This document shows, one piece after another, positions 1 to 8,220 of a stretch of 64,000 nucleotides of DNA. Position numbers and translations under genes: made by a program. The stretch spans positions 2,914,001-2,978,000 of the forward strand of contig NZ_CP108006.1 in the NCBI RefSeq assembly GCF_036127095.1. Reading direction: 5' to 3'. The notes beneath the pieces were generated by a model that worked only from the letters and a program-made list of their open reading frames with translations, ran no database searches and had not been told where the DNA came from. Numbering within the stretch: the stretch's first letter is position 1; every line of letters starts with the position of its first letter. This stretch comes from Streptomyces sp. NBC_00335 (GTDB lineage Bacteria; Actinomycetota; Actinomycetes; Streptomycetales; Streptomycetaceae).

Positions 1-2
1 GC

Positions 3-1634
3 GAGCTCGGCTTCGCCGGCGAGGACCCGGACGCCCCGGGGAACTGGCCGCGCGTGCTCAACGTGTGGCGGGCCAACCTGCTGGGCTCCAGCTCCAAGGG
101 CAACGAGTACTTCCTCAAGCACCTCCTGGGCACCCACTCCAACCTGCCCGAGGACGGGCCGCGCTGCACGCCGAAGGACGTCACGTACCGGGAGGAGGAC
201 GTGGAGGGCAAGCTCGACCTGCTCATGTCCATGGACTTCCGGATGACGTCCACGACGCTGCTCTCCGACGTGGTGTTCCCGGCGGCCACCTGGTACGAGA
301 AGCACGACCTGTCCTCCACGGACATGCACCCCTTCCTGCACGCCTTCACCCCGGCCGTGGACCCGCCCTGGCAGGCCAGGTCGGACTACGACGCCTTCAA
401 GGGCCTGGCCGAGCGCTTCGGCGAGCTCGCCAAGACCCACCTGGGCGTGCGCAAGGACCTGGTCGCCACCGCCCTGCAGCACGACACCCCGGGCGGCGAG
501 ATGGCCCAGCCGGGCGGGGTCGCGCTGGACTGGTCGAAGGGCGAGTGCGAGCCCGTACCGGGCCGGACCATGTACAACCTGGCGGTCGTGGAGCGGGACT
601 ACGGGGCGGTCGGCGAGAAGTTCGCCGCACTCGGCCCGCTCGTCGACAAGCTGGGCGTGACCACCAAGGCGGTCACCTTCGACGTGGCCGAGGAGATCGC
701 CTACCTCGGCGCGAAGAACGGCACGGTCCGCGGCGGCGTCGCCGACGGCCGCCCGCGCCTGGAGACCGCCCAGCAGGCCTGCGAGGCGATCCTCTCCCTG
801 TCCGGCACCAGCAACGGCCGCCTCGCCACGCAGGGGTTCGAGACCCTGGAGAAGAAGGTCGGCACCCCGATGGCCCACCTGGCCTCCGAGGCCGAGGGCA
901 AGCGGATCACCTTCGCCGACACGCAGGCCCGCCCGGTCCCGGTGATCACCTCGCCGGAGTGGTCGGGCTCCGAGTCCGGCGGGCGCCGGTACACGGCCTT
1001 CACGATCAACACCGAGCACCTCAAGCCCTGGCACACCCTCACCGGCCGCCAGCACTTCTTCATCGACCACGACTGGCTGCACGAGGTCGGGGAGTCCCTC
1101 CCCGTCTACAAGCCGCCGCTGAACATGCACACCCTGTACGGGGAGCCCGAGCTCGGCACGGTCGACGAGAAGGCCAAGTCGGTGGCCGTCCGGTACCTGA
1201 CCCCGCACAACAAGTGGGCGATCCACAGCCAGTACCAGGACAACCTCTACATGATGACCCTGGGCCGCGGCGGCCAGACGGTGTGGATGTCCCCGCAGGA
1301 CGCCGACGCGATCGGGGTCGCGGACAACGACTGGATCGAGGCGGTCAACCGCAACGGCGTGATCACCGCCCGCGCGATCGTCTCCCACAAGATGCCGCCC
1401 GGCACGGTCTACATGAACCACGCGCAGGAGCGCACGGTCGGCGTCCCCAAGACGGAGAAGACCGGCCGCCGCGGCGGCATCCACAACTCGCTGACCCGGG
1501 TGATGCTCAAGCCCACCCACCTCATCGGCGGTTACGCCCAGCTGACCTGGGCCTTCAACTACCTCGGCCCGACCGGCAACCAGCGCGACGAGGTGACGGT
1601 CATCCGCCGCCGCGACCAGAAGGTGGAGTTCTAA
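3..1634 (+). CDS. narG: Respiratory nitrate reductase alpha subunit NarG (C-terminal part, cut by window edge)
   Basis: Partial gene. The reading frame is open from the first base, and the visible part corresponds to roughly the C-terminal 540 residues of a protein that is normally about 1,230 aa. NarG carries the Mo-bisMGD site and an N-terminal [4Fe-4S] cluster and reduces nitrate to nitrite on the cytoplasmic face of the membrane. The N-terminal cluster and Mo ligand lie outside the window. Family signatures visible here include NLLGSSSKGNEYFLKHLLGT near the left edge, ATWYEKHDLSSTDMHPF, LTPHNKWAIHSQY, TLGRGGQTVWMS, ADNDWIEAVNRNG and the end region KPTHLIGGYAQL followed by NQRDEV. The TAA stop overlaps the ATG of narH by one base, so the subunits are translationally coupled. 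Identification is firm from similarity across the whole visible part. Confidence 0.96.
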   Translation, partial: ELGFAGEDPDAPGNWPRVLNVWRANLLGSSSKGNEYFLKHLLGTHSNLPEDGPRCTPKDVTYREEDVEGKLDLLMSMDFRMTSTTLLSDVVFPAATWYEKHDLSSTDMHPFLHAFTPAVDPPWQARSDYDAFKGLAERFGELAKTHLGVRKDLVATALQHDTPGGEMAQPGGVALDWSKGECEPVPGRTMYNLAVVERDYGAVGEKFAALGPLVDKLGVTTKAVTFDVAEEIAYLGAKNGTVRGGVADGRPRLETAQQACEAILSLSGTSNGRLATQGFETLEKKVGTPMAHLASEAEGKRITFADTQARPVPVITSPEWSGSESGGRRYTAFTINTEHLKPWHTLTGRQHFFIDHDWLHEVGESLPVYKPPLNMHTLYGEPELGTVDEKAKSVAVRYLTPHNKWAIHSQYQDNLYMMTLGRGGQTVWMSPQDADAIGVADNDWIEAVNRNGVITARAIVSHKMPPGTVYMNHAQERTVGVPKTEKTGRRGGIHNSLTRVMLKPTHLIGGYAQLTWAFNYLGPTGNQRDEVTVIRRRDQKVEF

Positions 1635-3190
1635 TGGTGCCCCGTCGCGAAGCGACTATCGGACGCGTCATGGCCCAAGTAGCCATGGTCATGAACCTCG
1701 ACAAGTGCATCGGCTGCCACACCTGCTCGGTCACCTGCAAGCAGGCGTGGACCAACCGGCAGGGCACCGAGTACGTCTGGTTCAACAACGTCGAAACCCT
1801 CCCCGGCCAGGGTTACCCGCGCCGCTGGGAGGACCAGGAGAAGTGGAAGGGCGGCTGGGAGCGCACCCGCTCCGGCAAGCTCCGCCTCAAGGCGGGCGGC
1901 CGCCTCGCCAAGCTGGGCAAGATCTTCGCGAATCCGGACCTGCCGGAGATCGACGACTACTACCAGCCCTGGACCTACGAGTACAAGAACCTCACCGAGG
2001 CCCCGGCGGGCGACGACATGCCCACCGCCCGGCCCGTCTCCCAGCTCACCGGCGAGCCCATCGACAAGATCGAGTGGGGTCCGAACTGGGACGACAACCT
2101 CGGCGGCGCGCCCACGCACGCCCCGCAGGACCCGATCATCGAGAAGATCCGCGACGAGGTCGGCGAGAAGATCCGCTTCGAGTTCGAGCAGAGCTTCATG
2201 TTCTACCTCCCGCGGATCTGCGAGCACTGCCTCAACCCCGCGTGCGTCTCCTCGTGCCCCTCCGGCGCGATGTACAAGCGCGAGGAGGACGGCATCGTCC
2301 TGGTCGACCAGGACCAGTGCCGCGGCTGGCGGATGTGCGTGACCGGATGCCCGTACAAGAAGGTGTACTTCAACCACCAGACCGGCAAGGCCGAGAAGTG
2401 CACCTTCTGCTTCCCGCGCATCGAGGTCGGCATGCCGACCGTGTGCTCGGAGACCTGCGTCGGCCGGATGCGCTACCTCGGCGTGATGCTCTACGACGCC
2501 GACAAGGTGACCGAGGCGGCCGCGGTCGAGGACGAGCACGATCTGTACCCCTCCCAGGTGGAGTGCTTCCTGGACCCCGCGGACCCCGCCGTGATCGCCG
2601 CCGCCCGCGCGGCCGGCATCACCGACGAGTGGCTCGACGCGGCCCGCAACTCCCCGGTCTACGACCTGATCGCCACCTACCAGGTCGCCCTCCCGCTCCA
2701 CCCGGAGTACCGGACGATGCCGATGGTCTGGTACGTGCCGCCGCTCTCCCCCGTCGTCGAGGCGGTCGCCGCCACCGGCAGCGACGGCGAGGACGCCGGC
2801 AACCTCTTCGGCGCCATCGAGTCCCTGCGCATCCCCGTCGAGTACCTCGCGGAGGTCCTCACCGCCGGCGACACCGTGCCGGTGGAGGCGGTGCTGCGCC
2901 GGATGGCGGCGATGCGCGCCTACATGCGCCGGGTCAACCTGGGCGAGGAGCGGGACGAGTCGATCGCGCGGGCCGTCGGGCTGTCCGGGCAGGAGATGGA
3001 GGACATGTTCCGCCTCCTCGCCATCGCCAAGATCGAGGACCGCTTCGTGATCCCCAGCGCCGCGCGGGCCGAGGCCGAAGCGCTCGCCGACTCCCACCCG
3101 CTGAACGACACGGATCAGGGCTGTCCCGTGAGCGCCCTGCCCGAACCCCGGGTGATGCTCAACCTCGGTGATACCAGGAGGCGTTCGTGA
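1634..3190 (+). CDS. narH: Respiratory nitrate reductase beta subunit NarH
   Basis: 518 aa electron-transfer subunit that carries the Fe-S clusters between NarI and NarG. Four cysteine groups are visible: CIGCHTCSVTC (about residues 25-35), CEHCLNPACVSSCP (about 196-209), CRGWRMCVTGCP (about 229-240, with the Trp in place of a Cys that is typical of the [3Fe-4S] cluster in this family) and CTFC...CSETC (from about 256). The ATG at 1634 overlaps the narG stop and is preceded by AGGTGGAG at a good distance. A second ATG at 1670 gives MAQVAMVMNLDKC, which is closer to the usual family N-terminus, so the extra 12 residues are uncertain. The gene ends in GTGA, which is also the narJ start. Confidence 0.95.
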   Translation: MVPRREATIGRVMAQVAMVMNLDKCIGCHTCSVTCKQAWTNRQGTEYVWFNNVETLPGQGYPRRWEDQEKWKGGWERTRSGKLRLKAGGRLAKLGKIFANPDLPEIDDYYQPWTYEYKNLTEAPAGDDMPTARPVSQLTGEPIDKIEWGPNWDDNLGGAPTHAPQDPIIEKIRDEVGEKIRFEFEQSFMFYLPRICEHCLNPACVSSCPSGAMYKREEDGIVLVDQDQCRGWRMCVTGCPYKKVYFNHQTGKAEKCTFCFPRIEVGMPTVCSETCVGRMRYLGVMLYDADKVTEAAAVEDEHDLYPSQVECFLDPADPAVIAAARAAGITDEWLDAARNSPVYDLIATYQVALPLHPEYRTMPMVWYVPPLSPVVEAVAATGSDGEDAGNLFGAIESLRIPVEYLAEVLTAGDTVPVEAVLRRMAAMRAYMRRVNLGEERDESIARAVGLSGQEMEDMFRLLAIAKIEDRFVIPSAARAEAEALADSHPLNDTDQGCPVSALPEPRVMLNLGDTRRRS

Positions 3191-3906
3191 TCCGGCAACC
3201 GATGAGTGGCGATGCACTGGTACGACTGGTCGCGGGCTGCGTACTGCAGTACCCCGGCGACCACTTCCACGACGAACTCCCGCGGCTCCGTGCGGCCCTC
3301 GCCGGGGCGCCCGCCGAACCGGCCGCGCTGCTCGGCGCGTTCCTCGACGAGGCCGAGCGGCAGACCCCGATCGAGCTGTGCTCCCAGTACACCTCGACCT
3401 TCGACACCCGCAACCGGCGCTGCCTCTACCTCACCTGGTGGGTCGACGGCGACACCCGCCGGCGCGGGCTGTCCCTGGTCCGGCTGAAGCGGATCTACCG
3501 GGACTTCGGGCTGGAGTTCGCGGGCGAGGAACTGCCCGACTTCCTGCCGGTGGCCCTGGAGTTCGCCGCCCGCGAGGAGGAGGCCGGCACCGAGCTGCTC
3601 CAGGAGCACCGGGCCGGGCTGGAACTGCTGCGCCTGGCGCTCACCGAGTCCGGGTCCCCGTACGCCCGGATCCTGGAGGCCGTCTGCGCGACGCTGCCCG
3701 GACCCTCCCCCGAGACCAAGGCGGAGGCGAAGGCCCTCGCATCGAGCGGGCCGCCGCAGGAGCTCGTGGGCGCGGGCTCGGCGCTGGAGCCCTTCGGGCC
3801 GGGCCTGGACATGCCGGCCGACCTGCCCCTCGGAGCCCCGACCGACCTCCCCTGGCCCACGTCGGCTTCCGCCGCTTCCCTAGCCTCCGAAAGGATGCCC
3901 GCCTGA
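3187..3906 (+). CDS. narJ: Nitrate reductase molybdenum cofactor assembly chaperone NarJ
   Basis: 239 aa TorD/NarJ-type chaperone that holds apo-NarGH until the Mo cofactor is inserted and the enzyme docks on NarI. It is not part of the mature enzyme. The sequence is helical and acidic, with the family pattern CVLQYPGDHFHDELPRL near the N-terminus, YTSTFDTRNRRCLYLTWW in the middle and an acidic stretch AAREEEAGTELL. The GTG start at 3187 has a perfect AGGAGG 7 nt upstream and overlaps the narH stop by 4 bp. The C-terminal 50 or so residues are Pro/Ala-rich and probably disordered. The stop overlaps the narI ATG (TGATG). Confidence 0.93.
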   Translation: MIRQPMSGDALVRLVAGCVLQYPGDHFHDELPRLRAALAGAPAEPAALLGAFLDEAERQTPIELCSQYTSTFDTRNRRCLYLTWWVDGDTRRRGLSLVRLKRIYRDFGLEFAGEELPDFLPVALEFAAREEEAGTELLQEHRAGLELLRLALTESGSPYARILEAVCATLPGPSPETKAEAKALASSGPPQELVGAGSALEPFGPGLDMPADLPLGAPTDLPWPTSASAASLASERMPA

Positions 3907-4631
3907 TGGACCTCCTCCTGTGGGGCGTACTGCCGTACGTCTCGATCGCGCTGCTCATCGCGGGCACGGTCTGGCGGGCCCGCTTCGACAAGTTCGGCTG
4001 GACCACCCACTCCTCGCAGCTGCACGAGTCGCGGCTGCTGCGCATCGGCTCGCCGCTCTTCCACTTCGGCATGCTCTTCGTGGTCGTGGGCCACGTGGTC
4101 GGCCTGCTCATCCCCAAGAGCTGGACCGACGCGGTGGGCCTGAGCGACCACGCGTACCACCTGATGGCGCTCTCCACCGGCACCATCGCGGGCGTCGCGG
4201 CCGCCGTGGGCATCGGGATCCTGGTCTACCGGCGCTTCAAGGTGCCGGCCGTGCGCCGGGCGACCCTGCGCAGCGACCACCTGATGTACTCGTTCCTGCT
4301 CGGCGCGATGATCCTCGGGCTGACGGCGACCCTGCTGAACTCGGCCGGGATGACGGACGGTTACAACTACCGCGACGGCATCTCCGTCTGGTTCCGCAGC
4401 CTGTTCACCTTCACCCCGGACTACCACCTGATGGCGGGAGCCCCGCTCGCCTTCAAGATCCACATCCTGTTCGGCTTCACGCTGTTCGCGCTGATCCCGT
4501 ACTCGCGCCTGGTGCACATGTTCTCGGTGCCGCTGAAGTACCTGTTCCGGCCGTACGTGGTCTACCGCAAGCGGGACCCGAAGCAGCTCGCCAACCGCCC
4601 GACCAAGCGCGGCTGGGAGCGGGTCTCTTGA
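3906..4631 (+). CDS. narI: Respiratory nitrate reductase gamma subunit NarI (cytochrome b)
   Basis: 241 aa integral membrane diheme cytochrome b. It oxidises menaquinol and passes electrons to NarH. Five hydrophobic segments are visible: LLLWGVLPYVSIALLIAG, the HFGMLFVVVGHVVGLLIP helix with two of the heme-ligand histidines, IAGVAAAVGIGILVY, MYSFLLGAMILGLTATLL, and the last helix KIHILFGFTLFALIPYSRLVH, which carries the other ligands. Length and topology fit the family. The ATG overlaps the narJ TGA. The final TTGA contains the probable TTG start of the next gene. Confidence 0.95.
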   Translation: MDLLLWGVLPYVSIALLIAGTVWRARFDKFGWTTHSSQLHESRLLRIGSPLFHFGMLFVVVGHVVGLLIPKSWTDAVGLSDHAYHLMALSTGTIAGVAAAVGIGILVYRRFKVPAVRRATLRSDHLMYSFLLGAMILGLTATLLNSAGMTDGYNYRDGISVWFRSLFTFTPDYHLMAGAPLAFKIHILFGFTLFALIPYSRLVHMFSVPLKYLFRPYVVYRKRDPKQLANRPTKRGWERVS

Positions 4632-5845
4632 ATCCTCGCCCCACGCACACCGCCCGGCCCGCCCACACCGTCGTACGGCAGCCCCGCCACGCGGTCTCCG
4701 ACCGGCCCTTCATCGTCATCTGGGAGGCCACCCGCGCCTGCCCGCTGGCCTGTCTGCACTGCCGGGCCGAGGCGCAGACCCTGCGCCACCCCGAGGAGCT
4801 CGACGGGGCGGACGCCCGGCGCGTGATGGACCAGATCGCCGCCTTCGGCAAGCCCAGCCCGCTCTTCGTGATCACCGGCGGGGACCCCTTCCAGCGCGCC
4901 GACCTCACCGACCTGATCGCGTACGGGACCTCGCTCGGCCTGCGCGTCGCGGTGTCCCCGTCCGGTACGCCGACGCTGACCCGGGAGAACCTCGTAGCGG
5001 TCCGGGAAGCGGGGGCCATCGCGCTCTCGCTCTCCCTGGACGGCTCCACGGCCGGGCGCCACGACGCCTTCCGGGGCGTGTCCGGGGTCTACGACTGGAC
5101 GCTGGAGGGCTGGCGGGCCGCCCGGGAGCTCGGGCTCAAGGTGCAGATCAACACCACCGTCACCCGCGACAGCCTGGAGGACCTGGCCGACATCGCGGCG
5201 CTGGTCAAGCGCGAGGGCGCGATGCTGTGGTCGGGCTTCGTCCTGGTCCCGACCGGGCGCGGGGAACAGCTGGACTCCCTGACCGCCGCCGAGATCGAGG
5301 ACGTCCTGCACTTCCTGTACGACTGCGGGGCGGTGATGGCCACCAAGACCACGGAGGGCCACCACTTCCGGCGGGTCGTACTGCAGCGCACCGTCCTGGA
5401 CGCGCGGGGCGAGCGACCCGTCCTGGGCGCGCTGTACGAGCGCCTGACGGCCCGCGCCCGCGAGCTGGGGGTCTTCGACGGGGAGCGGCGTGCCGTGCGC
5501 CGGCCACCCATGGACGTCTCCTCGGGCCGCGGCTTCGTCTTCATCTCGCACACGGGCGAGGTGCACCCCAGCGGCTTCCTGCCCCTCTCGGCGGGCAACG
5601 TGAAGAACCACCCGCTGACCGAGATCTACCGGGGCTCGGCGCTCTTCACCAAGCTCCGCGACCCCTCGCTGCTGCGCGGCAAGTGCGGGGCGTGCGAGTT
5701 CAAGACGGTGTGCGGGGGATCGCGCTCCCGGGCGTACGGATTCACGCGCGACGTGCTCGAAGCGGACCCGTACTGCGCGTACGAGCCCGGCAGCTTCCCC
5801 TACCAGGAGGACCTCAGGGCTCTGACCGAAAGCATGAGGCGCTGA
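4628..5845 (+). CDS. Radical SAM/SPASM domain protein (TIGR04053-like), coupled to nar operon
   Basis: 405 aa. The radical SAM motif CxxxCxxC appears as CPLACLHC (Cys 38, 42 and 45), followed by the glycine-rich FVITGGDPF and SLSLDGSTAGRHDAFRG strands. The C-terminal SPASM-like region has CGACEFKTVCGG and a late DPYCAYEP cysteine, enough for auxiliary Fe-S clusters. The only reasonable start is TTG at 4628, with GGGAG just upstream; it overlaps the narI stop by 4 bp, so translation is coupled to nitrate reductase. The family resembles the NirJ/AhbD group that modifies heme side chains, and the next gene is a porphyrinogen oxidase, so a heme-related role is a fair inference. Peptide modification is the main alternative. 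The substrate is unknown. Confidence 0.85.
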   Translation: MNPRPTHTARPAHTVVRQPRHAVSDRPFIVIWEATRACPLACLHCRAEAQTLRHPEELDGADARRVMDQIAAFGKPSPLFVITGGDPFQRADLTDLIAYGTSLGLRVAVSPSGTPTLTRENLVAVREAGAIALSLSLDGSTAGRHDAFRGVSGVYDWTLEGWRAARELGLKVQINTTVTRDSLEDLADIAALVKREGAMLWSGFVLVPTGRGEQLDSLTAAEIEDVLHFLYDCGAVMATKTTEGHHFRRVVLQRTVLDARGERPVLGALYERLTARARELGVFDGERRAVRRPPMDVSSGRGFVFISHTGEVHPSGFLPLSAGNVKNHPLTEIYRGSALFTKLRDPSLLRGKCGACEFKTVCGGSRSRAYGFTRDVLEADPYCAYEPGSFPYQEDLRALTESMRR

Positions 5846-5914
5846 CCCACCCCGCTCCCCTACGTTGAATACGGGAACATATCGACCACGGCCTGGGGGC
5901 CACGGGAGAACACA

Positions 5915-7294
5915 ATGCGTTCATTGATCGTCATCGGTGGCGGGATCAGCGGTCTGGCCGCCGCGTGGCAGTTGCGCGGCCAGGCCGATGTGACCGTCCT
6001 GGAGAGCCACGCCAAGGTCGGCGGGAAGCTCCGGACCGGCACCATCGCCGGCATCACCGTCGACGAGGGCGCGGAGTCCCTCATGGCCCTGCGTCCGGAG
6101 GCCGTGGAACTGGCCGCCGCCGTCGGACTCGGCGAGGCCCTCTGCGATCCCGCGAAGGCCCCCACCACCATCTGGACCAACGGCGCCCTGCGCCCGCTGC
6201 CCGCCGGACACGTGATGGGCGTCCCCACCGACCCCGCGGCGCTGGTCGGTACCGGACTGCTCTCCCCCGAGGGCGTCCGGCGCGTCGCCGCCGAGGAGAC
6301 CCTCCCCGCGACCCCGCTCACCGAGGACTGCTCGGTCACCGAGTACCTGGGCGGCCGCTTCGGCCAGGAAGCCGTGGACCGGCTCATCGAACCCATGCTG
6401 GGCGGCGTCTACGCCGGCCTCGCCGACCGGCTCTCGCTGCGCGCGGCCATGCCCCGGATCGCTGCCCTCGCCGAACAGGGCACCCCGCTGCTCCCGGCCC
6501 TGCGCCGGATGCGCGCGGCCGGCGCCCCCCGCTCGGGGGCCGTGGCCGTGCAGGGCGTCGTCGGCGGCACCGGGCGCTTCCCGGCGGCCGTCGCGGAAGC
6601 CTGCGGAGCCCGCATCCTCACCGGAACGACGGCCCGCTCGCTCCAGCGGGTCGCGGGCGACCGCTGGCGCGTCCAGGCCATGACCGGCGACGGCGCGCTG
6701 ACGATGGAGGCCGACGCGGTCATCCTCGCCCTGCCCGCCTTCGCGGCGGCGGAGCTGCTGCGCCCGCACTCCCCGATCGCCGAGGCCGAGCTCTCCTCGA
6801 TCCCGCACGCCTCGACGGCCGTCATCACCATGGCCTTCTCCCGCGCCCAGGCCCACTTCCTCCCCGAAGGCAACGGCTTCCTGGTCCCGCCGGTCGACGG
6901 CCACACCCTGAAGGCCGCCTCCTTCCTCTCCAACAAGTGGTCCTGGCTGCACGATTCGGCCCCCGAGACCTTCGTACTCCGCGCCTCCATCGGCCGCATC
7001 GGCGAGGACGAGCTGCTCGGCCGCCCCGACCGCCACCTGGTCCGCTCGGCCATCGCCGAGCTCCACCACGCGGTGGGCCCCATGGGCGAACCCCTGGCCA
7101 CCCGCGTCACCCGCTGGGACCGGGGCCTGCCCCAGTACGGCGTCGGGCACCGCGAGCGCGTGGCCCGCATCCGCGAGGCCGCCGGCAAGCTCCCGGGCAT
7201 CGCCCTGTGCGGGGCGGCGTACGAGGGCGTGGGCGTGGCCGCGTGCGTCGCCACGGGGCGCGCGGCGGCGAAGCAGGTCCTGGCGCAGCCGTAG
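5915..7294 (+). CDS. hemG: HemY/CgoX-type FAD-dependent protoporphyrinogen or coproporphyrinogen III oxidase
   Basis: 459 aa flavoprotein. The N-terminal dinucleotide-binding motif GGGISGLAAAWQL and the following E of VLESHAKVGGKLRT bind FAD. VDEGAESLMAL is the classic HemY signature, and the C-terminal GIALCGAAYEGVGVAACVATG is the second FAD contact. In Actinobacteria such enzymes usually oxidise coproporphyrinogen III to coproporphyrin III in the coproporphyrin-dependent heme pathway, so the gene could equally be named hemY or cgoX. The ATG at 5915 has GGGAGA 6 nt upstream. It follows the radical SAM gene after 69 bp and may share its transcript, linking heme supply to nitrate respiration. 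A hairpin lies downstream. Confidence 0.92.
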   Translation: MRSLIVIGGGISGLAAAWQLRGQADVTVLESHAKVGGKLRTGTIAGITVDEGAESLMALRPEAVELAAAVGLGEALCDPAKAPTTIWTNGALRPLPAGHVMGVPTDPAALVGTGLLSPEGVRRVAAEETLPATPLTEDCSVTEYLGGRFGQEAVDRLIEPMLGGVYAGLADRLSLRAAMPRIAALAEQGTPLLPALRRMRAAGAPRSGAVAVQGVVGGTGRFPAAVAEACGARILTGTTARSLQRVAGDRWRVQAMTGDGALTMEADAVILALPAFAAAELLRPHSPIAEAELSSIPHASTAVITMAFSRAQAHFLPEGNGFLVPPVDGHTLKAASFLSNKWSWLHDSAPETFVLRASIGRIGEDELLGRPDRHLVRSAIAELHHAVGPMGEPLATRVTRWDRGLPQYGVGHRERVARIREAAGKLPGIALCGAAYEGVGVAACVATGRAAAKQVLAQP

Positions 7295-7309
7295 CGGGCG
7301 CCCGCCTTG

Positions 7310-7356
7310 GTATCGGCCCTCTGTATCCGGCCCTTTTGTATCCGGCGGGTATCGGG
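7310..7356 (+). promoter_or_regulatory. Four GTATC-type direct repeats upstream of response regulator gene
   Basis: GTATCGG (7310), GTATCCGG (7323), GTATCCGG (7338) and GTATCGGG (7349) lie in the same orientation at spacings of 13, 15 and 11 bp. The reverse-orientation motif CGATAC recurs three times in front of the ABC exporter. OmpR-type regulators usually bind direct repeats, so these may be sites for the regulator encoded at 7472. This is inference from pattern only. Confidence 0.4.
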
Positions 7357-7389
7357 CAGCGCTTGGTTCTTCATCTGATCGGTCCGCAG

Positions 7390-7417
7390 GGCCGTGGCGG
7401 GGGTGTCCGCCACGGCC
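7390..7417 (+). terminator. Hairpin after hemY
   Basis: Perfect 11-bp stem GGCCGTGGCGG / CCGCCACGGCC with a 6-nt loop, in the gap between the porphyrinogen oxidase and the response regulator gene. There is no strong U-tract, only scattered T residues, as is common in streptomycetes. Confidence 0.6.
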
Positions 7418-7471
7418 GCTGCCATATCGTTCCTTTCAGGTCATCGCCCACCGAACAGGAGCCAGCCGCCC

Positions 7472-8215
7472 GTGTCCTCCCCCACCCAGGCTCCCGCCGC
7501 CCCGCGACCGGTTCGCGTGCTGCTGGTGGAGGACGACGAGCTGATGCGCCGCTCGTTCACCGTCTCCCTGGAGCGCTACGGGTACACGGTGCGGGCCGCC
7601 GCCGACGGACTCACCGGCCTCGAATCCTTCCGCGACGAGGACTTCGACCTGCTGATCCTCGACGTGATGCTGCCCGGCCTCGACGGGATCGGCCTGTGCC
7701 GCAAGGTCCGGGAGACCAGCCTGGTCCCCGTCCTGATGATGTCGGCGCGCGGCGACGGGCTGGACATCGTGTCGGGCCTGGAGGCCGGGGCCGACGACTA
7801 CGTCGTCAAGCCCGTGGACACCAACGTGCTCGTGGCCCGCATCCGCTCGCTCCTGCGGCGCGCCACCTACGCCCCCGCCCCGGCGGCGGCCGGACAGCCC
7901 GCGGCCGACCCGGCGGGACCGGCCGAGGGTGAACTGCTGGCCTTCGGGGACCTCACCATCCACACCGGCGGCCTGGACGTGGCCGTCGGCGGAACCCCGG
8001 TGGCGCTCACCCCGACCGAGCTGAAGCTGCTGCTGGAGTTCGCCGCCCACCCGGGCATCGTGCTGGAGCGGCACACCCTGCTGCGCAACGTCTGGGACTA
8101 CGGCTGGGACGGCGACAGCCGGGTCGTGGACCTGTGCGTGCAGCGGCTGCGCGGCAAGCTCGGCCGGGACCGGATCGAAACGGTCCGCGGTTTCGGCTAC
8201 AAGCTCAGGCGCTGA
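7472..8215 (+). CDS. OmpR/PhoB-family response regulator
   Basis: 247 aa. The receiver domain (about residues 14-130) has the acidic pair E20-D21-D22, phospho-acceptor D64 in LLILDVMLPG, the S/T of LMMSARGDG and the conserved Lys of YVVKPVD. A Pro/Ala linker leads to a winged-helix DNA-binding domain (about 150-247) with LTPTELKLLLEFAAHPG and the recognition region VVDLCVQRLRGKLG ending in GFGYKLRR. The GTG at 7472 has AGGAG upstream. The cognate kinase gene begins 5 nt after the stop. Position in front of a MacB/FtsX-like exporter suggests control of a detoxification or envelope-stress pump. Confidence 0.93.
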   Translation: MSSPTQAPAAPRPVRVLLVEDDELMRRSFTVSLERYGYTVRAAADGLTGLESFRDEDFDLLILDVMLPGLDGIGLCRKVRETSLVPVLMMSARGDGLDIVSGLEAGADDYVVKPVDTNVLVARIRSLLRRATYAPAPAAAGQPAADPAGPAEGELLAFGDLTIHTGGLDVAVGGTPVALTPTELKLLLEFAAHPGIVLERHTLLRNVWDYGWDGDSRVVDLCVQRLRGKLGRDRIETVRGFGYKLRR

Positions 8216-8220
8216 GAGCG

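Noticed and set aside
1631..3217. 528-codon minus-strand frame opposite narH
   Set aside because: Antisense of a well-identified iron-sulfur subunit; composition is typical of a shadow frame.
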